A stretch of DNA of 64,000 bases from Paracoccaceae bacterium (lineage in GTDB: Bacteria; Pseudomonadota; Alphaproteobacteria; Rhodobacterales; Rhodobacteraceae): contig JAIXZW010000019.1 of assembly GCA_027489375.1 (NCBI GenBank), positions 62,001 through 126,000 on the forward strand, read 5' to 3'. The notes beneath the pieces were generated by a model, which was not told the origin of the DNA, did no database searches, and was given only the letters and a program-made list of their open reading frames with translations. Of the stretch, positions 48,718 through 57,587 are shown piece after piece. The number at the start of each line of letters is the position of its first letter. The first letter of the stretch is position 1. The position numbers were made by a program, and so were the translations under genes.

Positions 48718-50712
48718 ATGACGGTTGTTGAACGGTTTGCGCGTGATGTGGTGGAACAGGCGGATATGGGGATCGTGCTGCCGGACGGGTGCCGGCTTTC
48801 GGCACGGGTCTGGATGCCTGCCGATGCGCTGACCGATCCGGTTCCTGCGATCCTCGAATACATCCCCTATCGCAAGCGGGACGGGACCACCCCGCGGGAT
48901 ACGATGATGCATCCCTATCTGGCCGGTCATGGCTATGCCGCCGTGCGCGTCGACATGCGCGGCAATGGCGAAAGTGACGGGCTGATGGAGGATGAATACA
49001 CGCAAACCGAAATGGACGATGCGGCCCATGTGATCGACTGGCTGTCGCGCCAGCCTTGGTGCAGTGGCACGGTGGGGATGATGGGCAAGAGCTGGGGCGG
49101 GTTCAACTGTCTGCAAGCCGCCTTCAACCAGCCGCCCGCGCTGAAGGCCGTGATCTCGGTCTGTGCCACGACCGACCGTTTTGCCGATGACATCCATTTC
49201 AAGGGCGGCTGTCTTTTGGGCGAGAATTTCGGCTGGGGGGCGGTGATGCTGTCCTATTCCAGCCGTCCTGCCGACCCCGCCTTGCGCCCCGACTGGCGCG
49301 AGGAGTGGTTGAAGCGGCTGGAGGCGGAGCCGTGGCTTGCTCCCCGCTGGGCCGCGCATCAGGCGAAGGACGATTACTGGAAGCACGGGTCGGTGGGGAC
49401 CGATTATTCCCGCATGCAGACGCCGGTGCTGATCTGGGGCGGCTGGGCCGACAATTATATGAACACGGTGGATCATCTGGTCCGCAACGTGCCTGCCCCG
49501 TGTCAGGGGATCGTCGGGCCTTGGGTGCATCAATACCCGCATACGGCGGTGCCGGGGCCGCAGGTGGGGTTCTTGCAGATTTCCTTGCGCTGGTGGGACC
49601 GCTGGTTGAAGGGGATCGGGAACGGGGCCGAGCATGACCCCGCGATGCGGTCCTATATGATCCATTCCGCGCCGCCGGATGCGAGTGCGGCGCATCGGGC
49701 GGGGCATTGGGTGGCGGAAGCCGAATGGCCCAGTCCCCGCGTGGCGGAGCGGGTGTTGCATCTGGGCGCGGGGCGGCTGGGCGATGCCCCGCAGGCGATT
49801 CGGGTGGCGGTGAGCACGCCGCAGCATCTGGGGATGCATACGGGCGAGTTCTTCCCGATGGGGCTGAATGCCGAGATGCCGGGGGACCAGCGCGGCGACG
49901 ATGCAATGTCGGTCTGTTTCGATGGCGCGCCGCTTGCCGAGGGGCTGGACCTGTTGGGTGCGGCGCGGTTGCGGTTGCGGCTTTCGTCGGACCAGCCGCT
50001 GGGCTTTGTCGTGGCGCGGTTGAACGATGTGGCGCCGGACGGGTCATCGGTCAGGATCGCGCACGGGATGCTGAACCTGTGCCACCGCGACAGCATGGAA
50101 CACCCCGCCGCCATGCCCGTCGGGCAGGAGGTGGAGGTGGAGGTCGTGATCGACCAGACGGCCTATCGCCTTGCACCCGGGCACCGGTTGCGGGTGGCGC
50201 TGTCGACGACCTATTGGCCCTTTGTCTGGCCCTCGCCCAAGGCGGCGGTGCTGACGGTGACGGCGGGGCAGTTGGTGTTGCCGGTCCATGCGGGCAGCGA
50301 TGCCGAATGGGACGCGCCGCCCCCGCGCCATGCGCCGCCCTTGGCGGTGCGCGAGTTGCGCCCGCCGAAAGCGCGGCGGGTGATCGAAGAGGATATGCTG
50401 GCCGGAACGCGCACGCTGGTCGTGGAAACCGACGAGGGGCGATACGAGAACCTGTCGCACGGTCTGATCAGCGACGAGACGCTGGTGGAGCGCTGGGAGA
50501 TCAAGCCCGACGATCCGCTGTCGGCCCGCGCGACCCATGTGTGGGAGCAGAAGCGGGCGCGCGGCGCATGGAACATCCGCACACGGGCCGAGGCCGAGAT
50601 GACCGCAACCGCCACCCATTTGCGGATGGTCGCCCGCCTCATCGCATGGGAAGGTGAGGTAAAGGTGTTCGAGCGGGATTGGGACGAAACCGTCCCAAGA
50701 CGCTTCGTGTGA
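48718..50712 (+). CDS. CocE/NonD family alpha/beta hydrolase
   Basis: 664 residues. The N-terminal alpha/beta-hydrolase domain (X-Pro dipeptidyl-peptidase S15 type) has the nucleophile S125 in GMMGKSWGGFN. The Asp region is GGWADNYMN (about residues 240-248) and the His is in GPWVHQYPH (about 265-273). The C-terminal jelly-roll domain (about 340-600) is the PepX_C type (LRLRLSSDQPLGFVVARLNDVAPDGSSVRIAHG). The family includes cocaine esterase, amino-acid-ester hydrolases and dipeptidyl peptidases; no signal peptide is seen. Start ATG 48718 (GTG at 48703 also in frame). It precedes the ABC operon by 121 bp and may process its cargo. Confidence 0.88.
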   Translation: MTVVERFARDVVEQADMGIVLPDGCRLSARVWMPADALTDPVPAILEYIPYRKRDGTTPRDTMMHPYLAGHGYAAVRVDMRGNGESDGLMEDEYTQTEMDDAAHVIDWLSRQPWCSGTVGMMGKSWGGFNCLQAAFNQPPALKAVISVCATTDRFADDIHFKGGCLLGENFGWGAVMLSYSSRPADPALRPDWREEWLKRLEAEPWLAPRWAAHQAKDDYWKHGSVGTDYSRMQTPVLIWGGWADNYMNTVDHLVRNVPAPCQGIVGPWVHQYPHTAVPGPQVGFLQISLRWWDRWLKGIGNGAEHDPAMRSYMIHSAPPDASAAHRAGHWVAEAEWPSPRVAERVLHLGAGRLGDAPQAIRVAVSTPQHLGMHTGEFFPMGLNAEMPGDQRGDDAMSVCFDGAPLAEGLDLLGAARLRLRLSSDQPLGFVVARLNDVAPDGSSVRIAHGMLNLCHRDSMEHPAAMPVGQEVEVEVVIDQTAYRLAPGHRLRVALSTTYWPFVWPSPKAAVLTVTAGQLVLPVHAGSDAEWDAPPPRHAPPLAVRELRPPKARRVIEEDMLAGTRTLVVETDEGRYENLSHGLISDETLVERWEIKPDDPLSARATHVWEQKRARGAWNIRTRAEAEMTATATHLRMVARLIAWEGEVKVFERDWDETVPRRFV

Positions 50713-50771
50713 AGAAATCGTGACGGGGAAAGGAGAAAAAGCTTTTGCCCGAAAACGGAATCCGGTTTTAC

Positions 50772-50785
50772 TGATTGCACAATCA
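50772..50785. promoter_or_regulatory. 14-bp palindrome upstream of the peptide-type ABC operon
   Basis: TGATTG-CA-CAATCA has perfect 6-bp arms and lies 49-62 bases before the receptor start codon. The ATTG/CAAT arms and short spacer resemble operators of GntR-type repressors. No GntR gene is present in the window. Confidence 0.45.
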
Positions 50786-50833
50786 ATAAAAACGCGCGGC
50801 AACGACCGCGCAGCCACACCAGGGAGACGTGGA

Positions 50834-52423
50834 ATGTCTGACGAACTGCACTACATCGTAAAGCGTGCCGCCAAAGGGCTTATGAGCCGGCGTGAATTCA
50901 TGGGCCGCGCTACGGCGCTTGGTGTTTCGGCCATGATGGCCAATGCGCTGCTGGCAAGTGCCGTGCGCGCCGAAGAGCCGAAGAAGGGCGGGTTGCTGCG
51001 GGCCGGTATGGCGGGCGGCGAATCGACCAACTCGCTCGATCCCGCGCTGGCCGCTTCGGAAGTGCCGTTCCTTGTGAACATGACCTGGGGCGAGATGCTG
51101 GTCGACGTGACGCCGAATGGCGAGATCGACTACCGTATCGCCGAGGAAATCTCGTCCAACTCGGACGCGACGGAGTGGAAGTTCAAGATCCGTCAGGGCG
51201 TGGAATACCACAACGGCAAGACCGTCACCGCCGAGGATGTGGTCGCCACGCTCAAGCGCCACACCGATGAAAAGGCGCAGTCGGGCGCGCTGGGCATCGT
51301 GCAGGGCATTTCCGAAATGTCGGCAAGCGGCGACATGGTCACGCTGAAGCTGGCTTCGGGCAACGCCGACCTGCCGTTCCTGATGGGCGACTATCACCTG
51401 ATCATCCAGCCCGATGGCGGCGTCGCCAATCCGGCCGAGGGCATCGGGGCCGGACCTTACAAGATCGTGGAAAACGAACCGGGCGTGCGCCATGCCTTTG
51501 AGCGGCATGCGAATTACTGGGACCCGTCGATCGCCCATGCCGATCAGGTCGAGGTGCTGGTGATCAACGACAACACCGCCCGCACGGCGGCGTTGCAGGC
51601 CGGTCAGGTCCATATGATCAACCGCGTCGATCCGAAGATCGTCGAGCTGCTCAAGGGCGTGCCGGGCGTCAGCGTCGAGGCGGTCGCGGGCCGTGGGCAT
51701 TACGTCTTTATCATGCATTGCGACAAGGCGCCCTTCGACAACAACGATCTGCGCATGGCGCTGAAACTGGCGATCAACCGCGAAGAGATGGTGGAAAAGA
51801 TCCTTGGCGGGCTTGGCTCGGTCGGGAACGACTTCCCGATCAACGCGGCTTATCCGCTGTTCGACGACAGCATCCCGCAGCGCACCTATGACGCCGCCAA
51901 GGCCGCCGAGCATTACAAGGCGTCGGGCCATGACGGGTCGCCCATCGTGCTGCGCACGGCCCCCGGTGCCTTCCCCGGTGCGGTGGAAGCGGCGCAGCTC
52001 TTCCAGCAGTCGGCGGCGGCGGCGGGCATCCCGCTTGAAGTCAAGGTCGAGCCGGATGATGGCTACTGGTCGGATGTGTGGAACGTCCAGCCCTTCTGCG
52101 CGAGCTACTGGGGTGGCCGTCCGGTGCAGGACCAGATGTATTCGACCGCTTACCTGTCGACCGCAGACTGGAACGACACCAAGTTCAAGAACGCGGAATT
52201 CGACGAGCTGCTGCTGAAAGCGCGCGCCGAACTCGACGCCACGAAGCGCAAGGAAGAATATTCGAAGATGGCGAATATCCTGCGCGACGAGGGCGGTCTG
52301 ATCCTGCCGATGTTCAACGACTTCGTCGAAGCCAAGCGCGAGGAAGTGGCGGGCTGGGTGCAGGACCCGAACGGCGAGCTGATGAACGGTCGCGCACTGG
52401 TCAAGTGCTGGCTGAACGCTTGA
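50834..52423 (+). CDS. Peptide/nickel-family ABC receptor exported by the Tat route
   Basis: 529-residue family 5 solute-binding protein. A cytoplasmic lead precedes a twin-arginine signal (SRREFMG, about 18-24, then hydrophobic ALGVSAMMANALLASA, cleavage near AVRAEE). The mature part has GGLLRAGMAGGESTNSLDPALAAS, YRIAEEISSNSDATEWKFKIRQGVEYHNGKTVTAEDV and VVATLKRH, all standard for SBP_bac_5. Tat export implies folding or cofactor loading before transport. AGGGAGA precedes the ATG at 50834. First gene of a five-gene operon. Confidence 0.93.
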   Translation: MSDELHYIVKRAAKGLMSRREFMGRATALGVSAMMANALLASAVRAEEPKKGGLLRAGMAGGESTNSLDPALAASEVPFLVNMTWGEMLVDVTPNGEIDYRIAEEISSNSDATEWKFKIRQGVEYHNGKTVTAEDVVATLKRHTDEKAQSGALGIVQGISEMSASGDMVTLKLASGNADLPFLMGDYHLIIQPDGGVANPAEGIGAGPYKIVENEPGVRHAFERHANYWDPSIAHADQVEVLVINDNTARTAALQAGQVHMINRVDPKIVELLKGVPGVSVEAVAGRGHYVFIMHCDKAPFDNNDLRMALKLAINREEMVEKILGGLGSVGNDFPINAAYPLFDDSIPQRTYDAAKAAEHYKASGHDGSPIVLRTAPGAFPGAVEAAQLFQQSAAAAGIPLEVKVEPDDGYWSDVWNVQPFCASYWGGRPVQDQMYSTAYLSTADWNDTKFKNAEFDELLLKARAELDATKRKEEYSKMANILRDEGGLILPMFNDFVEAKREEVAGWVQDPNGELMNGRALVKCWLNA

Positions 52424-52439
52424 TCGGGCGCAAAGCACA

Positions 52440-53396
52440 GTGCATCCGATCCTGAAACTTGTGGTCCAGCGCATCGCGCTGGGCCTGCTTCTCCTTCTGG
52501 CGGTTTCGGTCCTGATCTATGCGGGAACCGAGGCTTTGCCGGGTGATGTGGCCCAAGCCATCCTTGGCCAGTCCGCCACGCCCGAGGCGCTGGCGAACCT
52601 GCGGGAATCGCTGGGGCTGAACCAGCCGGGATACATCCGTTATTTCCACTGGCTTGGCGGGGTGCTGACGGGCGATTTCGGCAAGGCGCTGACCAATGGT
52701 CAGGACATCGGCCAAGCCATCGCGCAACGTCTGGGCAATACGCTGTTCCTTGCGGGATGTGCGGCGGCGATTTCGGTGCCGCTGGCCATCGGGCTGGGTC
52801 TTGTCGCGGCGCGCTACAACGGGCGCTGGCCGGACAAGGTGATTTCCGGCGTCACGCTTTCGACGATCAGCCTGCCCGAATTCGTGGCGGCCTATTTCGT
52901 CATCTACCTGCTGACGCAGGTCATTCCGATTTTCCAACCCGTGGCGATGGTCTTTCCGGGGATGAGCTTCTGGGCCAAGCTGAACGCCGTGGCGCTGCCC
53001 GTGATCGTTCTGGTTCTGGTGGTGCTGGCGCATATGATGCGGATGACGCGGGCCGCGATCCTGAACGTGATGCAATCGGCCTATATCGAGACGGCCGAGT
53101 TGAAGGGCTTGTCGCCCATGCGGGTGATCTGGAAGCACGCGCTGCCCAATGCCGTGGCGCCGATCATTTCGGTCGTGGTGCTGAACCTTGCCTATCTGGT
53201 CGTCGGTGTCGTCGTGGTCGAGGTGGTCTTTGGCTACAACGCGCTGGGGCAATATCTTGTGGACCATGTGGCCAAGCGTGACCTTCCGGTGGTGCAGGCC
53301 GTGGGCTTGATCTTTGCCGCGGTTTATATCGGGCTGAACATTCTGGCCGATGTGCTTGCCATCGTCGCCAACCCAAGGCTGAGGCATCCGAAATGA
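52440..53396 (+). CDS. Peptide/nickel-family ABC permease, DppB type
   Basis: 318 residues, six hydrophobic segments: the N-terminal VQRIALGLLLLLAVSVLIYAGTEALPGD is the DppB hallmark. ARYNGRWPDKVISGVTLSTISLPEFVAAYFVIYLLTQ is the large periplasmic turn and the EAA loop is YIETAELKGLSPMRVIWKHALPNAVAPI. The start codon is GTG at 52440, sixteen bases after the receptor stop. The stop overlaps the next permease by four bases. Confidence 0.94.
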   Translation: MHPILKLVVQRIALGLLLLLAVSVLIYAGTEALPGDVAQAILGQSATPEALANLRESLGLNQPGYIRYFHWLGGVLTGDFGKALTNGQDIGQAIAQRLGNTLFLAGCAAAISVPLAIGLGLVAARYNGRWPDKVISGVTLSTISLPEFVAAYFVIYLLTQVIPIFQPVAMVFPGMSFWAKLNAVALPVIVLVLVVLAHMMRMTRAAILNVMQSAYIETAELKGLSPMRVIWKHALPNAVAPIISVVVLNLAYLVVGVVVVEVVFGYNALGQYLVDHVAKRDLPVVQAVGLIFAAVYIGLNILADVLAIVANPRLRHPK

Positions 53397-54211
53397 GGCG
53401 TATTCCCCTTTCGGCGCTGATCGGCCTTTTCTTCACGGGCCTGTTCCTGTTCACGGCCCTTTTTGCGCAATGGATCGCGCCCTATCCGCTGGATGCGGTG
53501 CTGGGCAAGGTCTGGGAGCCGCCGTCCGAGCAGTTCCTGCTAGGCACCGATACCATCGGGCGGGATATCCTGAGCCGTCTGATCTATGGCGGGCAGATTA
53601 CCATTTTCGTGGCGCTGGTCTCGTCGCTGCTGTCATTTGGCCTTGGGTCGTTCCTTGGCTTTCTGGCGGCGGTGCGCGGGGGATGGGTCGATCAGGTGCT
53701 GAGCCGCGTGGTCGATCTGGTCATGGCGATCCCGTCGCTGATCGTGGCGCTTGTCGTGCTGTCGGTGCTGCCGATCAACCTGACTGTGCTGATTTTGGTG
53801 ATGGGTTTGCTCGATTCCACCCGCGTCTTCCGGCTGAGCCGCGCGGTGGCGATGGACATTGCGGTGATGGATTATGTCGAAGCCGCCAAGCTGCGGGGCG
53901 AGGGGCAGATGTGGGTGATCTTCCGCGAGATCCTGCCCAACGCGCTGTCGCCCTTGGTTGCGGAATTCGGCTTGCGTTTCATCTTTGCGGTGCTGTTCAT
54001 TTCGACCCTTTCTTTCCTTGGTCTGGGCATCCAGCCGCCGCTGGCGGATTGGGGCGGGATGGTGAAAGAGAACAAGGACGGGCTGGTCTATGGCAAGGCG
54101 GCGGCGCTGATGCCCGCGCTTGCCATCGCGGCCTTGGCGATTTCGGTCAACCTTGTCGCGGATTGGGTGCTGTCGCGGACCTCGAGCCTGAAAGGGGGGC
54201 GTGGTGCCTGA
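53393..54211 (+). CDS. Peptide/nickel-family ABC permease, DppC type
   Basis: 272 residues. The short cytoplasmic start is followed by QWIAPYPLDAVLGKVWEPPSEQFLLGTDTIGRDILSRLIYGG, the GTDxxGRD segment typical of DppC. The EAA loop is DYVEAAKLRGEGQMWVIFREILPNALSPLVAE. Partner of the preceding permease. It overlaps the ATPase start by about eight to eleven bases. Confidence 0.94.
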   Translation: MRRIPLSALIGLFFTGLFLFTALFAQWIAPYPLDAVLGKVWEPPSEQFLLGTDTIGRDILSRLIYGGQITIFVALVSSLLSFGLGSFLGFLAAVRGGWVDQVLSRVVDLVMAIPSLIVALVVLSVLPINLTVLILVMGLLDSTRVFRLSRAVAMDIAVMDYVEAAKLRGEGQMWVIFREILPNALSPLVAEFGLRFIFAVLFISTLSFLGLGIQPPLADWGGMVKENKDGLVYGKAAALMPALAIAALAISVNLVADWVLSRTSSLKGGRGA

Positions 54212-55835
54212 TCTTCTGGACATTCGGAACCTGCGGATCGAGGCGACGTCCTACCCGCCGGATGGACCGCCGCGCGACGTGGTGCTGGTGGATGACGTTT
54301 CGGTCAGCGTGGCCAAGGGGCGCGTGCTGGGGCTGATCGGGGAATCCGGCGCGGGCAAGTCGACCATCGGGCTTTCGGCGATGGCCTACGGGCGCGGCGG
54401 GGTGCGGCTGACGGGCGGGCAGGTGCTGCTGAACGGGCGCGACATTCGCGGGCTGGGGGCTGCGGGGCTGCGCGAATTGCGCGGGCGCGAGGTGACGTAT
54501 GTGGCGCAATCTGCCGCCGCCGCGTTCAACCCTGCGCAGCGATTGATGGAGCAGGTGATCGAAACCAGCCTGACCCACGGTTTGATGGGGCGGGCCGAGG
54601 CCGAGGCGCGGGCGGTCGGCCTGTTCCGCAAGCTGGGCCTGCCGAACCCCGAAACCTTTGGCAACCGCTACCCGCATCAGGTGTCGGGCGGGCAGTTGCA
54701 GCGGGCGATGACGGCGATGGCGCTTTGCCCCAAGCCGGACCTTGTGATCTTTGACGAACCGACGACCGCGCTGGATGTGACCACGCAAATCGACGTGTTG
54801 GCGGCGATCAAGGACGCGATCCGCGACACGGGGGTGGCGGCGCTTTACATCACCCACGACCTTGCCGTGGTGGCGCAGGTGGCGGATGACATCCTTGTGC
54901 TGCGGCACGGGAAAAAGGTCGAATACGGCACGGTGGCCGAGATCATCACCGCCCCGAAGGAAGCCTATACGCAGGCGCTGGTTTCGGTGCGGAGCATCGA
55001 CCATGTGGAGAAGGGCGAGGCGCCCTCGGTCCTTTCGATCCAGCAGGTGACGGCGCGGTATCGGGGCACGAATTTCGACGTGCTGAAGAACGTGACGCTC
55101 GACCTTCCGGCAGGGCAGACGCTGGCGGTGGTGGGGGAAAGCGGGTCGGGCAAGTCGACGCTGGCGCGGGTGATCACGGGGCTTTTGCCGCCCGGTCGCG
55201 GGAAGATCGTCTTCGGCGGGCGGACGCTTTCGCCGGACCTGCAATCGCGGACGAAGGACGATTTGCGCGAATTGCAGATGATCTACCAGATGGCCGATGT
55301 GGCGATGAACCCGCGCCAGACGGTCGGCACGATCATCGGGCGGCCCTTGGAGTTCTACTTCGGTCTGAAGGGCGAGGCGAAGCGCCGCCGCGTGCAGGAA
55401 CTGCTCGACCAGATCGAGATGGGCAAGGGCTATATCGACCGCTACCCCGCCGAGCTTTCGGGCGGGCAGAAGCAGCGTGTCTGTATCGCCCGCGCCTTGG
55501 CCGCAAAGCCCAAGCTGATCATCTGCGACGAGGTGACGAGTGCGCTGGACCCGCTTGTGGCGGACGGCATCCTGAAGCTTCTTCTGAACCTTCAGGCGCA
55601 GGAGCATGTGGCCTATCTGTTCATCACCCATGACCTTGCCACGGTGAAGGCCATCGCCGACCGGATCGCGGTCATGTATCGCGGCGAGGTGGTGCGCTAT
55701 GGGACCAAGACCGATGTGCTGACCCCGCCCTTTGACGATTACACGGACCTGTTGTTGTCCTCGGTGCCGGAGATGGAACTGGGCTGGCTGGAATCCGTCT
55801 TGGCCCATCGCAAGATGGAAAGCGCGGGGAATTGA
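54204..55835 (+). CDS. Fused double ATP-binding protein of the peptide-type ABC importer
   Basis: About 543 residues carrying DppD- and DppF-like cassettes in one chain. Cassette 1 (about 5-265): Walker A GESGAGKST, signature QVSGGQLQRAMTA, Walker B LVIFDEPTTALD. Cassette 2 (about 277-530): Walker A GESGSGKST, Q-loop IYQMADVAMNP, signature LSGGQKQRVCIA, Walker B LIICDEVTSALD. Both sites look intact. Two GTG codons (54201, 54204) are possible starts; the second is better spaced from AGGGGGG. The fusion ensures equal amounts of both domains. Confidence 0.93.
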   Translation: MPDLLDIRNLRIEATSYPPDGPPRDVVLVDDVSVSVAKGRVLGLIGESGAGKSTIGLSAMAYGRGGVRLTGGQVLLNGRDIRGLGAAGLRELRGREVTYVAQSAAAAFNPAQRLMEQVIETSLTHGLMGRAEAEARAVGLFRKLGLPNPETFGNRYPHQVSGGQLQRAMTAMALCPKPDLVIFDEPTTALDVTTQIDVLAAIKDAIRDTGVAALYITHDLAVVAQVADDILVLRHGKKVEYGTVAEIITAPKEAYTQALVSVRSIDHVEKGEAPSVLSIQQVTARYRGTNFDVLKNVTLDLPAGQTLAVVGESGSGKSTLARVITGLLPPGRGKIVFGGRTLSPDLQSRTKDDLRELQMIYQMADVAMNPRQTVGTIIGRPLEFYFGLKGEAKRRRVQELLDQIEMGKGYIDRYPAELSGGQKQRVCIARALAAKPKLIICDEVTSALDPLVADGILKLLLNLQAQEHVAYLFITHDLATVKAIADRIAVMYRGEVVRYGTKTDVLTPPFDDYTDLLLSSVPEMELGWLESVLAHRKMESAGN

Positions 55836-56668
55836 TGCACAAGCTTTTGCTCATCATCATCGACGGGGTGCCCTATCGCAACTGGCGACGGCTGTTCGGC
55901 AATCTGGAAGGCTGGGTCAAGTCGGGCGATGCGCGGGTGTGGAAGATGCGGGCGGTGCTGCCGTCAACCTCGGCTTCCTGTTACGCCTCGATCCATACGG
56001 GGGTGCCGCCGCAGGTGCATGGCATCTGGGGCAATTCCAACGTCAAGAAGCTGGACCTGCCGGATGTGTTTTCCGAGCTGGCGCAGGCGGGGCGGCGGAC
56101 GGGGGCGGTGACGCACAGCTTCTGGTCGGAATTCTTCCAGCGTGCGCCCTTTGATACCGTGCGCGACATCGAATATGACGAAGAGGCGGGACCGATCCAC
56201 CACGGGCGCTTCCACACGATGGCGGGTTACGGGCATGCGAACCAGATGACGCCATCGGACCACGACCTGTTCGCCACGCTGACGCGCCTGTGCGAGGTGA
56301 AGGGGATTGATTACGGCATCTACCATTCCTGCACGCTCGACAGCATGGGGCATCGGTTCTTTCACGATTGCGAGGAAATGGACCACGCCTGCTATCTGCT
56401 GGACGAGCAGATGGCACCGTTTATCCAGCGCTGGCGCGACAAGGGGTATGAGGTGATCGTCACCGCCGACCACGGGCAGGACGAGCGCGGGCATCACGGC
56501 GGCGCGGGGGAATTGCAGCAGGATTTCGCGTTCTACTATTTCGGCGCGTCCGAGATGCCGGCCAAGGATGTGGTGCTGGACCAGTTGGCCCTTGCGCCGT
56601 CGATCCTGACGCGGATGGGGGTTCCGGTGCCTGCGACGATGAAGGCGGCTCCGTTCTTTACCGCCTGA
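55835..56668 (+). CDS. Type I phosphodiesterase / nucleotide pyrophosphatase family hydrolase
   Basis: 277 residues, alkaline-phosphatase-like fold (PF01663 type). Metal and catalytic residues are visible: D10 in LLIIIDGVPY, nucleophile candidate T45 (or S44/S46) in AVLPSTSASCYASIHTG, SMGHRFFHD near 167-175, and ADHGQDERGHHG near 208-220. No signal peptide, so it acts in the cytoplasm. Its ATG overlaps the ATPase stop by one base, making it the last gene of the ABC operon and suggesting that the imported compound contains a phosphodiester or phosphonate ester. Substrate unknown. Confidence 0.85.
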   Translation: MHKLLLIIIDGVPYRNWRRLFGNLEGWVKSGDARVWKMRAVLPSTSASCYASIHTGVPPQVHGIWGNSNVKKLDLPDVFSELAQAGRRTGAVTHSFWSEFFQRAPFDTVRDIEYDEEAGPIHHGRFHTMAGYGHANQMTPSDHDLFATLTRLCEVKGIDYGIYHSCTLDSMGHRFFHDCEEMDHACYLLDEQMAPFIQRWRDKGYEVIVTADHGQDERGHHGGAGELQQDFAFYYFGASEMPAKDVVLDQLALAPSILTRMGVPVPATMKAAPFFTA

Positions 56669-56669
56669 C

Positions 56670-57512
56670 CTAGCCTGCGAAGTGCATCATGCCCACGCCG
56701 CCCGCGATGACGAGCACGCCGAAGGCATGGCCCGCCCGTGTCGGCTCGCGCAGCCAAAGGTAGCCAAGGGCGGCGGTGAAGACGATGCTCGATTCCGCCA
56801 GGGCTGCGACCAGCGCCACGGGGGCCTGTTGCAGGGCAAAGAGGACCAGCCCGTAGACGGTGATCGACATGGAGGCGAGCAGCGTGGCGCGTGGCAGGGC
56901 CGCGGTGCCAAGGGCGCGGATGCGGGCCTTTTCGCGGGTGGCGGCGAAGAGGGACAGCACGACCGCATTGCCAATGTAGAGCACCGCGCAATAGGCCGTG
57001 GCCGAGCCTGCGGCGCGGACGCCCAAGGCATCGGTGATCGTATAGCCGCAGATCACGAGGGCGAGCAGGAGGGTCGGCCCAAGCCCGCGCAGGCGCATCC
57101 CCTGCGGCAGCGCGGTCAGGGCGACAAGGCCAAGCCCCGCCACCACGCAGAGCACGGTCAAGAGCGCCGCGCCCGACAGTCTTTCGGCCATGAAGACGGT
57201 GGCGACGAGGGTGCTGAGCAGCACGGCTGACCCGCGGGCGATGGGAAAGACCATGCCGAGCGCGCCGGAGTCATAGGCGCGGCCCAGCATCAGCCAATAG
57301 GCGGCCCCCCAGAGGATGGAGAGCGCGAGCCACGGGAAGGATGCGGCATCTGGCAGGCCGGTGAAGCACAGGGCGACAAGGCCGAGCACGCCCCCAAGGA
57401 TGCCGGTCAGGATGGACATGGCGTGGCAGTCACGATCCGCTTTCAGCAAGAGGTGCATCAGCGCGTCGATCACGGCGGCGGCGAGAACGGCGATCAGCAC
57501 GACCTGCGACAT
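56670..57512 (-). CDS. DMT-superfamily (EamA) transporter
   Basis: 280 residues with ten hydrophobic segments in two repeated halves, the EamA arrangement. Short charged loops (LLKADRDCHAM, ATREKARIRALG) separate them. WGAAYWLMLGRAYDSGALGMVFPIARGSAVLLSTLVA and the matching GLVLFALQQAPVALVAALAESSIVFTAALGYLWLREP are the family's conserved fourth and ninth helices. It is convergent with the phosphodiesterase gene, one base apart. It exports or imports metabolites; the substrate cannot be inferred. Confidence 0.88.
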   Translation of the reverse strand: MSQVVLIAVLAAAVIDALMHLLLKADRDCHAMSILTGILGGVLGLVALCFTGLPDAASFPWLALSILWGAAYWLMLGRAYDSGALGMVFPIARGSAVLLSTLVATVFMAERLSGAALLTVLCVVAGLGLVALTALPQGMRLRGLGPTLLLALVICGYTITDALGVRAAGSATAYCAVLYIGNAVVLSLFAATREKARIRALGTAALPRATLLASMSITVYGLVLFALQQAPVALVAALAESSIVFTAALGYLWLREPTRAGHAFGVLVIAGGVGMMHFAG

Positions 57513-57587
57513 GGGAAAAGCCTTTGCCAAAATGGATTGGCCCAACGCTTAGCCGATCGGTCTGGGTGGCGCTGTTCCCCAAGGCAC

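Noticed and set aside
52401-53387. A His/Arg-rich minus-strand frame across the DppB-type permease
   Set aside because: Shadow of a clear permease gene.
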